Of a DNA stretch of 8,794 nucleotides, positions 1 through 6,172 are shown piece by piece. The stretch is from CAYYBZ01 sp964470285 [NCBI: uncultured Oligoflexia bacterium]. GTDB taxonomy: Bacteria; Bdellovibrionota_G; CAYYBZ01. The stretch's first letter is position 1. Each line of letters starts with the position of its first letter. The notes beneath the pieces are model-generated. The model had not been told where the DNA came from, made no database searches, and saw nothing but the letters and a program-made list of their open reading frames with translations. The stretch covers positions 1 to 8,794 of the forward strand of contig CAYYBZ010000058.1 of the NCBI GenBank assembly GCA_964470285.1, read 5' to 3'. The translations under genes and the position numbers were made by a program.

Positions 1-55
1 AGGCCCTTCTGGGAAAAAAGAGCCATTTGCTGAGAAAGATAAAGAAATTTTATAA
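1..55 (+). CDS. possible C-terminal end of a gene entering from the left edge
   Basis: Reading from base 2, 17 sense codons run to a TAA stop at 53-55, giving GPSGKKEPFAEKDKEIL. The peptide is hydrophilic and charged, as many protein C-termini are, while the other two plus frames are less protein-like. The piece is far too short to identify a family. If real, this gene converges on the minus-strand protease operon, and 56-327 is the spacer between two gene ends. It could equally be chance open frame. Confidence 0.3.
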   Translation, partial: GPSGKKEPFAEKDKEIL

Positions 56-327
56 AAAGCTGTTTTCCAAAAAATAATCTGCTTACATTTTCACTAAAAC
101 TACATTACATTGCCATACAATTTAAAGTTATCAACAGTTGTGAATAAGTTTTACTTGTTAAACATTTTAGGATTCCTAACTTATACGCATGGAAACGGTT
201 AAGTTATCAGACATTTATAAGGAAAATTTATTGAAACGTAGCAGCTACTCTATGGCCCTTTGAATAATAATTTGCAGATATTTAAGACTTATCAACAGTT
301 ATATGAGGGCATTAAACAAGTTCAAGA
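56..327. other. AT-rich non-coding spacer with DnaA-box-like sites
   Basis: No convincing gene lies in this stretch on either strand. It is strongly A/T-rich and carries four 9-mers close to the DnaA box consensus (listed separately). It also has a 13-bp palindrome TTAGGATTCCTAA at 167-179, an 11-bp palindrome GTAGCAGCTAC at 238-248, and an inverted repeat TAACTTA (177-183) / TAAGTTA (200-206). I see no clear hairpin plus T-run that would terminate the minus-strand protease operon ending at 328. Confidence 0.6.
128..297. promoter_or_regulatory. cluster of four DnaA-box-like 9-mers
   Basis: The consensus is TTWTNCACA. A perfect match, TTATTCACA, lies on the minus strand at 139-147. One-mismatch sites lie on the plus strand at 128-136 (TTATCAACA), 181-189 (TTATACGCA) and 289-297 (TTATCAACA). 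The sites at 128-136 and 139-147 face each other two bases apart. The identical 12-mer TTATCAACAGTT occurs at 128-139 and 289-300. In AT-rich DNA some one-mismatch sites are expected by chance, so a real DnaA-binding region (origin, titration site or regulatory region) is only a hypothesis. Confidence 0.3.
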
Positions 328-1767
328 CTAATTTATTTCTTCCCAATCCCCGTCGCTATTACCGTTAATCGAAAATTTTCTGGTAGGATAAAAATTTGTA
401 TTAACTCTGAAGCTTCTTATATATTCCTTATTATATAGAATTAAATCTATATACCGGATAGTTATCAGTTCCTTATTATCAAGCTCTTTGGCAGCACTAT
501 AAAAATCATCTATGTTTCTGATAGGTATGCCGTTTAAGTTTGTAATTACATTATTTTCAAAAAAATTAGAGCATGCCATTGGGGAGCCCTGATAGTAAGA
601 ACTTACATAAACGCCGTAATTACCGGTACGGGTTCTTGCCTTGATGAACCACGGTATATTCTGGAAAATTCCTCCGGAGAAGAATACAAAATCTTTGGTT
701 TTTGTCTTTAAAAGATCAAACACCGAGGGTTTAATTTTGAGTTTTTCTCTGGCTCGTATTATTTCCATGCTTATATTATTATTAACGTTTGAATTGAGTA
801 TTTTTTCATATTTGAGAAAATTTCTTCCGATATATTCACCGTTAAACGATATAATGATGTCTCCTATGCTGAAAAGTTTTTCATTTTTTGTGCCGCTTAC
901 TATAGACGAAACATATAGAAGGCCGGTTGCATTTTCTGTTTTTGCAATACGGTCAATCAGTTCTTTTTTTACCCCGAATTTTAATGCTTCCGAAAAAGTC
1001 ATAAAATCGAGGATGATCCCGATTCCGCCCCTTTTTACAGGCAGTGATTTCTTAAGCGAATGCAGTGTGTCTTTTACAAAGTTTATCGGCAGCTCCGCGA
1101 AAAAATTTTTATCCTTGCTGTAGTCATAAAGGTCGGGTTCGTGAACCCATGCATGAAGAGCAACCGCCTTACCTTTGTCGTCAAGTATTATTCCCCCGCC
1201 TTCATCGATAGATACTAAAGAGGCATCGAAGTAACTTATATTATAATCCTGGTATTTAAACTTGTTTCTTCTTTTAGGTTCACGAATGTCGACTATGTTT
1301 CCGTGAACAACACCGAAATTTTTATTTTTCTTTGTAGAAAGAAGAATTATAGGGTCTCCTAATTTAATTTTGCCTGAATCTCCGAAATTCACCTCTGCAA
1401 GCTCGCTCCATTTGACCTGAGAGGGATCGAATTTTAAAAAGGCATAGTTGTGAATCGGGTCGTAGTATAGGGTTTTTAATCTGATTTCTTCGTAGTTTTG
1501 AAGATATCCGGTTATTACCGAAGGACTTACCTGGGAAGTTTCCCTGTCAACCAGAACTATGCCGTTTTTTTTGTCAACAATGGTTCCTGTAGCGAAAAAA
1601 GTGTTTATGCTCTCATTGTTTAATTTATAAGGAGCGTAGTATCTTAAAGTTATGAGGGCATTCTTGTATTTATCAACGATTCTCGGCCAGTTAACTGCGT
1701 GAATAGAAGAACAGTAAAATAAAAAAGAAATAAATATGATAAATTTAGAAAATCTTAATCCATTCAT
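328..1767 (-). CDS. exported HtrA/DEG7-like pseudoprotease with PDZ-like domains
   Basis: A 479-residue paralogue of the protein encoded just upstream. Residues 1-24 form a Sec signal peptide with likely cleavage after IHA. A trypsin-like beta-barrel domain (about 30-240) and two PDZ-like domains (about 250-345 and 355-455) follow, ending in an aromatic tail. Aligning it by eye to the upstream protease shows all three catalytic positions replaced: His by Glu76 (LVDRETS), Asp by Asn107 (DPIHNYAF) and Ser by Glu189 (SIDEGGGII). The fold landmarks around them are kept, so it is probably a non-catalytic partner, chaperone or substrate-binding subunit in the periplasm, not a decayed gene; the frame is fully open. 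The ATG at 1767 is chosen because GGGAA sits 5 nt upstream and it gives a compact signal peptide; a TTG at 1782 is the longer alternative. It overlaps the upstream gene by 23 nt, which suggests translational coupling. Confidence 0.85.
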   Translation of the reverse strand: MNGLRFSKFIIFISFLFYCSSIHAVNWPRIVDKYKNALITLRYYAPYKLNNESINTFFATGTIVDKKNGIVLVDRETSQVSPSVITGYLQNYEEIRLKTLYYDPIHNYAFLKFDPSQVKWSELAEVNFGDSGKIKLGDPIILLSTKKNKNFGVVHGNIVDIREPKRRNKFKYQDYNISYFDASLVSIDEGGGIILDDKGKAVALHAWVHEPDLYDYSKDKNFFAELPINFVKDTLHSLKKSLPVKRGGIGIILDFMTFSEALKFGVKKELIDRIAKTENATGLLYVSSIVSGTKNEKLFSIGDIIISFNGEYIGRNFLKYEKILNSNVNNNISMEIIRAREKLKIKPSVFDLLKTKTKDFVFFSGGIFQNIPWFIKARTRTGNYGVYVSSYYQGSPMACSNFFENNVITNLNGIPIRNIDDFYSAAKELDNKELITIRYIDLILYNKEYIRSFRVNTNFYPTRKFSINGNSDGDWEEIN

Positions 1768-3160
1768 AAGTGTTCCCGTCAAATTTAAAAAATGCCGGTT
1801 TAAACCATTTCCAGTTCACTGTGAAAATTTGATCTTCCCTGTTTTTTAATTCTTTAAGTTTTATATAGCTCATCTGAACTTCATCGCCGTCCTTGAAATC
1901 CCTTATTAACTTTGCAAAGTCAGTTATGTCTCTGACTTTTACGCCGTTGATTAAGTTGATTACTGTAAATTCTGGGAAATCAACCCTTTCCGAGAAATTG
2001 TATTTTATTGAAGGTGCAAGAACTCCACTAAGCGACATATTGTAAGAGAAGGCCATAAATACGGGAATGTTTGAAAAATAATCCCCGCCTATTCTTAAAA
2101 AGGAGTTAATTTTTAGTTTCTCTATGTCTATTACTTTCAAATAGTAAGTATGAAAATTCTCTTTTCTTAAAATTTTTAGTCGGACTTTTTTGTTTATGTT
2201 TGAATTTAAAATGTTTTCATATTTTGAGAAACTGTCCTTAATCTTAATTCCGTTTATTTCCCATATTACGTCTCCCGATCTCAATAGAGAAAAAGAGTCT
2301 GTTCCGGGAATGGTTTCATGAACCGTTAAAAGTCCTTCAAGGGACGGATCAGCCTTCTTAAGGCCTTTTATAAGGGATTTAGGGAATCCGTAATCTGTTA
2401 TTTCGTTAAACGGACTAAAAACTATACTTGCGCCATCCCAACCTCTGTTTATCTTTCGGCCCTTTTTAAGGGCTTCGAATGCATTTTTTACAGTGTTTAT
2501 ATGAAGACCCCATGAAACGGTAGTATACCTTTTGGCGCTTGAGTTTATTGCTATAACTTCACCTTCCTGATTTATTATAGGGCCACCGCTTGAACCTCCG
2601 CTGACATCGGCCGATGTCTGAAAATAATATGTGTTAAAATCTCTGTAAGTATCGGGATCAGAATAGGAAGGCGCATTTTTTTTAATCCAGGAAACGGTTC
2701 CTTCAAGAATGGTTAAGCCTTCACTTGCATTATTGCCTAAAACCCTTATCTCATCTCCAATCTTTACAGAATCCGAATCGGCAAACTTAAGGGCTTTGGG
2801 TTTTATCCATTTAAGAAGGGATGGATTATATTTATAAAATCCGAAATCATGAAGCGGATCGTAATAAACGGCTTTTATCTCTATCTTTTCCTTGTTTTCA
2901 AAAGTTGCCTTTGCGGTCGAGGGGCCGGCTCCTATGACATGCCTGTTTGTAAGAATGATGCCCCTTTTTGAGTCAATAATAAAACCAGTTCCCTGATAAC
3001 ATCCGGGATTTTCATTTTCAAGCTTTGAAAGTACTTCAATATCGATCATCACTATTGAAGATTTAACTTCTTCGATAATCTTCTTCCAGGGTTTTTGGGC
3101 TGCTGAAGCGGTAAATGAAAAAAATGTCATTAAAAATATTAAGAATATTTTTTTTTGCAT
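1745..3160 (-). CDS. periplasmic trypsin-like serine protease, HtrA/DEG7-NMA111-like
   Basis: A 471-residue exported serine endopeptidase, likely for protein quality control in the periplasm. Residues 1-20 are a Sec signal peptide ending ASA before AQKPW. The protease domain spans about 25-235 with an intact triad: His74 in ILTNRHVIG, Asp105 in DPLHDFGF and Ser191 in SGGSSGGP. A PDZ domain (about 240-345, with SGDVIWEING) and a second, more divergent PDZ-like domain (about 350-450) follow. Segments such as GIILTNRHV, DPLHDFGF, IRVLGNNA, NAPSY, DFNTYY and SGGSSGGP are, from memory, closer to eukaryotic NMA111/DEG7 than to classical E. coli DegP. It is first in a two-gene operon with its inactive paralogue. 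A promoter fits at 3202-3230. No strong ribosome-binding site precedes the ATG. Confidence 0.92.
   Translation of the reverse strand: MQKKIFLIFLMTFFSFTASAAQKPWKKIIEEVKSSIVMIDIEVLSKLENENPGCYQGTGFIIDSKRGIILTNRHVIGAGPSTAKATFENKEKIEIKAVYYDPLHDFGFYKYNPSLLKWIKPKALKFADSDSVKIGDEIRVLGNNASEGLTILEGTVSWIKKNAPSYSDPDTYRDFNTYYFQTSADVSGGSSGGPIINQEGEVIAINSSAKRYTTVSWGLHINTVKNAFEALKKGRKINRGWDGASIVFSPFNEITDYGFPKSLIKGLKKADPSLEGLLTVHETIPGTDSFSLLRSGDVIWEINGIKIKDSFSKYENILNSNINKKVRLKILRKENFHTYYLKVIDIEKLKINSFLRIGGDYFSNIPVFMAFSYNMSLSGVLAPSIKYNFSERVDFPEFTVINLINGVKVRDITDFAKLIRDFKDGDEVQMSYIKLKELKNREDQIFTVNWKWFKPAFFKFDGNTYEWIKIF
1773..1777 (-). promoter_or_regulatory. Shine-Dalgarno GGGAA that decides the pseudoprotease start
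   Basis: On the minus strand GGGAA is followed by five bases and ATG (1767-1765). The site lies inside the end of the upstream protease gene. It favours the ATG over the TTG at 1782, which would place this motif inside the coding region. Confidence 0.5.
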
Positions 3161-3201
3161 ACTTCGTAATATTTTAAGAAAGGGTGAATTTAATATCAGG
3201 C

Positions 3202-3230
3202 ATTAAACAGCAAATGAAATGGTTTCTCAA
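3202..3230 (-). promoter_or_regulatory. sigma-70-like promoter of the protease operon
   Basis: On the minus strand TTGAGA (3230-3225) and TTTAAT (3207-3202) are separated by exactly 17 bp, each matching the -35 or -10 consensus at 5 of 6 bases. Transcription would start near 3195, about 35 nt ahead of the protease ATG at 3160. Spacing and position make this the best promoter candidate in the window. Confidence 0.5.
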
Positions 3231-3372
3231 GACAATTTTCTGTAAAAGCCGTTTACAAAAGACAAAATTATACATAAGAGTCGTAAAGATTAAACTCTTG
3301 CTCAATCCTTTTTAGCGATTCATGTACTTAAGAGATTATAAAGAAATCCAAAATATCGAAAGAACTGTCAGA

Positions 3373-3468
3373 TCAGGCGTATCGCATCATAAAAACCAGT
3401 GATTTCTTTCCTTTCCCCCTATACAGGAAAGCCAGGATTGTCCCTCTTAAGCGAAAGAGTACAATCAT
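3373..3468 (-). CDS. possible 31-aa basic small protein, unrecognised
   Basis: A minus-strand ORF of 31 codons starts with ATG at 3468 and ends with TGA at 3375-3373. It is preceded by ACAGGTG, a fair ribosome-binding site, and lies about 35-40 nt downstream of a TTGACA-containing promoter-like element. The peptide is hydrophobic and basic (MIVLFRLRGTILAF start, then RGKGKKS), compatible with a small membrane-associated peptide. I do not recognise it. An ORF of this size can easily occur by chance, and the segment might also be a relic of an interspersed repeat. Confidence 0.2.
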   Translation of the reverse strand: MIVLFRLRGTILAFLYRGKGKKSLVFMMRYA

Positions 3469-3512
3469 ACACACACCTGTTTTTAAAAAAGTATTAGATT
3501 TTCCCCCTATAA

Positions 3513-3543
3513 ATTAGATAACGCAACGTATAAGCCATGTCAA
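3513..3543 (-). promoter_or_regulatory. promoter-like element with perfect TTGACA
   Basis: On the minus strand a perfect -35 hexamer TTGACA lies at 3543-3538. Possible -10 hexamers are TCTAAT (3518-3513, 5 of 6, but spacer 19) or TATCTA (3520-3515, spacer 17, weaker). It would transcribe toward the protease operon and leave a leader of about 345 nt, or drive a separate small RNA or ORF. It lies directly after the NlpC/P60 stop codon. Confidence 0.35.
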
Positions 3544-3576
3544 GAATTTTTAATAATGCAAGTGCGTTAGCTATTT

Positions 3577-4332
3577 TTAGTCCAGAATTCTTCCGTAGGC
3601 TTCGAACAGTTCACCTGCGAGGTATTTGGCGTTAGGAGGGTCATCCCTTCTTTTTCTTCTTAAGTAGGCATTAAGTATTTTGGAGTTTTTGGGATTCTCT
3701 CTGGTTGAAGGGTGGATTGTATTCATCGAATCTTCTACTATCCCTCTTGAGCTTCTGTGTATAAATGTAATGGTTCCGTCAGTATCGACATTTTCCACTA
3801 TGCCTACATGGGTAAGTTCATTCGCTCCATACTCTTTGTAAGTGTTTGAGAAGAAAACGATGTCACCCGGCCTTGGGTTTTTCTCTCTGTATATTTCTCC
3901 CTTATTATTAATATAAGAGAAAATGGCTCTTACAAGGCTTCTATGCCCGTAGGGGTTTCCGTTTATAAGATCATAACCGTTTTTGAAGTATACAGCCGCA
4001 ACGAGACCTGAGCAGTCATTGTTAAACGATTTATTCTCGACTCTAATCCTTCTCTTTCCCACAAAGCTTTTTGCATCGCGGACAATGTTGTTTCTTTTCC
4101 CTGATATCTTTTCTTCGGGTTCATGGAATCCGCTTCTTACGGCTTTTTTTGGTGTCCTGTAGCTTGGAAGTTTTACAATTGAGCATGAACTTAATATAAA
4201 GACGGAAAGAAAGAGCAAAGATACTGTAAATAAAGGATAAATTCGATTAGAATATCTGTTGAAAGGAGCTTTCTTGATGAAAAAAGGGTATAAATGTATA
4301 ACTACCCTATATTTAAAGGCTAGTGTTCCCAT
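3577..4332 (-). CDS. NlpC/P60-family lipoprotein, cell-wall endopeptidase
   Basis: A putative peptidoglycan hydrolase of the NlpC/P60 cysteine peptidase family, which usually cleaves stem peptides. Counting from the ATG at 4332 (251 residues), a hydrophobic stretch ends in the lipobox LSSC with lipidated Cys50, so it should be an outer- or inner-membrane lipoprotein. The NlpC/P60 domain spans about 85-225, with catalytic Cys107 in NNDCSGLV, His175 in THVGIV and a third polar residue His192 in FIHRS. The RPGDIVFF motif typical of the family is present. The N-terminus is odd: 30 to 40 mostly basic/aromatic residues precede the hydrophobic core, no ribosome-binding site is evident, and a TTG at 4353 is an alternative start. 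The true start may lie further in, at a rare codon. The gene is divergent from argS and stands alone on its strand, with a 416-nt gap to the next gene. Confidence 0.85.
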   Translation of the reverse strand: MGTLAFKYRVVIHLYPFFIKKAPFNRYSNRIYPLFTVSLLFLSVFILSSCSIVKLPSYRTPKKAVRSGFHEPEEKISGKRNNIVRDAKSFVGKRRIRVENKSFNNDCSGLVAAVYFKNGYDLINGNPYGHRSLVRAIFSYINNKGEIYREKNPRPGDIVFFSNTYKEYGANELTHVGIVENVDTDGTITFIHRSSRGIVEDSMNTIHPSTRENPKNSKILNAYLRRKRRDDPPNAKYLAGELFEAYGRILD

Positions 4333-4390
4333 ACTTAATGGAAATTTTAACAACTCTACAGGGTGACAGCAATACCAAAATGCTTTAGAG

Positions 4391-4419
4391 TTGCTTAAGG
4401 TTGGATCTTTATATTATAA
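4391..4419 (+). promoter_or_regulatory. candidate argS promoter, overlapping a minus-strand -10
   Basis: On the plus strand TTGCTT (4391-4396) and TTATAA (4414-4419) are 17 bp apart, about 40 nt before the argS ATG. On the minus strand a perfect TATAAT occupies 4418-4413, in the right place to serve the divergent NlpC/P60 gene, although its -35 is poor. The two -10 elements share bases, so the two transcription directions may compete. Confidence 0.35.
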
Positions 4420-4450
4420 GGGATAACTCATCTACAATCCCATAATGACA

Positions 4451-4456
4451 AGAGGA
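4451..4456 (+). promoter_or_regulatory. argS ribosome-binding site AGAGGA
   Basis: AGAGGA lies four bases before the ATG at 4461, with GAGG at good spacing. It is the clearest Shine-Dalgarno in the window and confirms the argS start. Confidence 0.6.
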
Positions 4457-4460
4457 TCGT

Positions 4461-6164
4461 ATGGACCATTTTCTTGAAAAAGTCGCGGGTATTCTCTCAA
4501 AAGAGCTTGGGGCAGAGCATGATTTGGTTAAGAACAGGCTTCAGGTCGTGCAGCTTAAAGGTCAGGGAGATATTGCATTTCCATGCTTTGAATACGCGAA
4601 AAAAGTGAAAAAGGATCCCACGGCAGTTGCTAAAGATCTGGCAAAAAAAGTCCGTGATGAAGAGATTTTTGAGAAAGTATTGCCAAAGAACGGATATCTC
4701 AATTTTTATATCCGTAGAAACCTGTTATCCGATAAAATTCTTACAAAAATATACTCTTTAAAACAGAGTTGGGGCAATTCAGATGCCGGACTCAATAAAA
4801 CCGTAGTCATTGATTTCTCATCGCCAAACATAGCAAAGCCTTTTGGCATAGGTCACTTAAGATCAACCAATATCGGAAGGGCCATATCAAAGATTTATTC
4901 TGCACTGGGATACAAGGTCATCAAAATCAATCATCTGGGGGATTGGGGAACTCAGTTCGGAAAACTCATAACGGCTTATAAAAAGTGGGGCAGTGCGGAC
5001 ATGATAAAGGATAAACCGATCATGTCTCTTTATAAACTTTACGTAAAATTTCATGAAGAGGAGAAAAATGAACCCACACTATCCGAAGAGGCAAGGCAAT
5101 GGTTTGCAAAGCTTGAAGCTGGTGATTCGGAAGCCAGAGAGCTGTGGGAGTGGTTCAGGGATTTAAGCCTGGTCGATTTAAAAAAGATTTACTCCAAATT
5201 TGATTTCAGTTTTGATCACTATACCGGAGAAAGTTTCTATAATGACAAGATTGAAGGAACACTTAAAAGGCTTGAAGAAAAGGGAATGTTAAAGAAAAGC
5301 CGGGAAGCCTGGATAGTCGATCTTGAAGAGTACGGTCTGGGAGTTAGTGTAATAAAGAAAAAGGACGATTCATCACTTTATATTACCAGAGATATCTGTG
5401 CGGCTGAATACAGACAGGAGCAATACAGATTTGACAAAGCTTTTTATGTAGTGGGCGAGCCACAGTCACTTCACTTTAAGCAGCTTTTCAAGCTTCTTGA
5501 GATTATGGGATACGAATGGAGCGTCAACTGTTCCCACATACCTTTCGGCCACATCAGTTTCGGACAAAAGGGCAAAATAATGTCGACGAGAGAAGGCAGC
5601 GTTGTATTTTTGGAAGATGTTTTACAAAGAGCCGTAGATCTGGCCTTGGATATAATTGAGGAAAAGAATCCGGAACTGGAAAACAAGGACAGGGTTGCAC
5701 AGCAGGTCGGTGTAGGGGCCCTGGTTTTTGCGGATTTAAGTTCAAAAAGGATAAAGAATGTCAAATTTGACTGGGATGAAATACTCAATTTTGACGGTGA
5801 AACCGGCCCTTATCTCCAGTACACTTATGTCAGAATAAAAAGCCTGATAAGAAAATTTACAGGTGTGTTGCCTGAAAAGATTGATTTTTCCATTCTGGAC
5901 AAGGATGAAGAGATTGAACTTGTAAAATTGCTCGGTAGATTCCCGATGATTTTAAATAAAGCAGCCGAAGAACTTGAACCTTTTTTAGTTGCAAGATACC
6001 TCATTGATCTTTCCAAAACTTTTAACAGGTTTTACACCGAACATAAAATTCTTGACGGAGAGGAGAACATTTCACAGGCCAGAATGGCACTTTCCGTTTG
6101 CACGGGATATGTTTTTGAAAAAGGTTTTTCGCTTGTGGGAATCCCTTCTCCAGACAAAATGTAG
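4461..6164 (+). CDS. argS: arginine--tRNA ligase (arginyl-tRNA synthetase)
   Basis: Class I aminoacyl-tRNA synthetase that charges tRNA-Arg with arginine using ATP in the cytoplasm. At 567 residues it has the usual length of bacterial ArgS. Residues 1-110 are the Arg-specific N-terminal tRNA-recognition domain. The Rossmann catalytic core carries the HIGH-type motif GIGH (129-132) in SPNIAKPFGIGHLRST and the conserved NHLGDWGTQFG (157-167). The KMSKS position reads KIMSTREG (372-379), a common ArgS variant. The C-terminal DALR anticodon-binding domain starts near GPYLQYTYVRI and ends in the canonical GIPSPDKM. A strong ribosome-binding site precedes the ATG. It is first in a three-gene cluster; ispH begins 8 nt after its stop. 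No key residue appears to be missing. Confidence 0.97.
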   Translation: MDHFLEKVAGILSKELGAEHDLVKNRLQVVQLKGQGDIAFPCFEYAKKVKKDPTAVAKDLAKKVRDEEIFEKVLPKNGYLNFYIRRNLLSDKILTKIYSLKQSWGNSDAGLNKTVVIDFSSPNIAKPFGIGHLRSTNIGRAISKIYSALGYKVIKINHLGDWGTQFGKLITAYKKWGSADMIKDKPIMSLYKLYVKFHEEEKNEPTLSEEARQWFAKLEAGDSEARELWEWFRDLSLVDLKKIYSKFDFSFDHYTGESFYNDKIEGTLKRLEEKGMLKKSREAWIVDLEEYGLGVSVIKKKDDSSLYITRDICAAEYRQEQYRFDKAFYVVGEPQSLHFKQLFKLLEIMGYEWSVNCSHIPFGHISFGQKGKIMSTREGSVVFLEDVLQRAVDLALDIIEEKNPELENKDRVAQQVGVGALVFADLSSKRIKNVKFDWDEILNFDGETGPYLQYTYVRIKSLIRKFTGVLPEKIDFSILDKDEEIELVKLLGRFPMILNKAAEELEPFLVARYLIDLSKTFNRFYTEHKILDGEENISQARMALSVCTGYVFEKGFSLVGIPSPDKM

Positions 6165-6172
6165 GTTTATTG

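Larger units (their letters stand above)
3161..3576. other. 416-nt intergenic region between protease operon and NlpC/P60 gene
   Basis: No gene longer than about 31 codons is convincing here. The region contains the protease promoter near its left end, a second promoter-like element (3513-3543), a possible small ORF (3373-3468), and two copies of TATAGGGGGAAA-like sequence on the minus strand (around 3412-3423 and 3500-3511, the second differing at its first base context). A 7-bp inverted repeat TAACGCA (3519-3525) / TGCGTTA (3563-3569) flanks the second promoter element. I recognise no riboswitch or known RNA. Confidence 0.5.

Noticed and set aside
641-1123. 160-codon plus-strand open frame
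   Set aside because: It lies antisense to the pseudoprotease gene, which has clear domain evidence; its translation shows no domain and is typical of a shadow frame.
3519-3569. TAACGCA / TGCGTTA inverted repeat as a terminator for the NlpC/P60 gene
   Set aside because: The 37-nt loop, 7-bp arms and absence of a T-run in the right place make it a poor intrinsic terminator; it may be an operator or chance.
5471-5788. 105-codon minus-strand open frame within argS, with two shorter ones nearby (5554-5745, 5825-6016)
   Set aside because: Antisense to well-conserved argS coding sequence; low-complexity Ser/Pro-rich translations with no recognisable motif.
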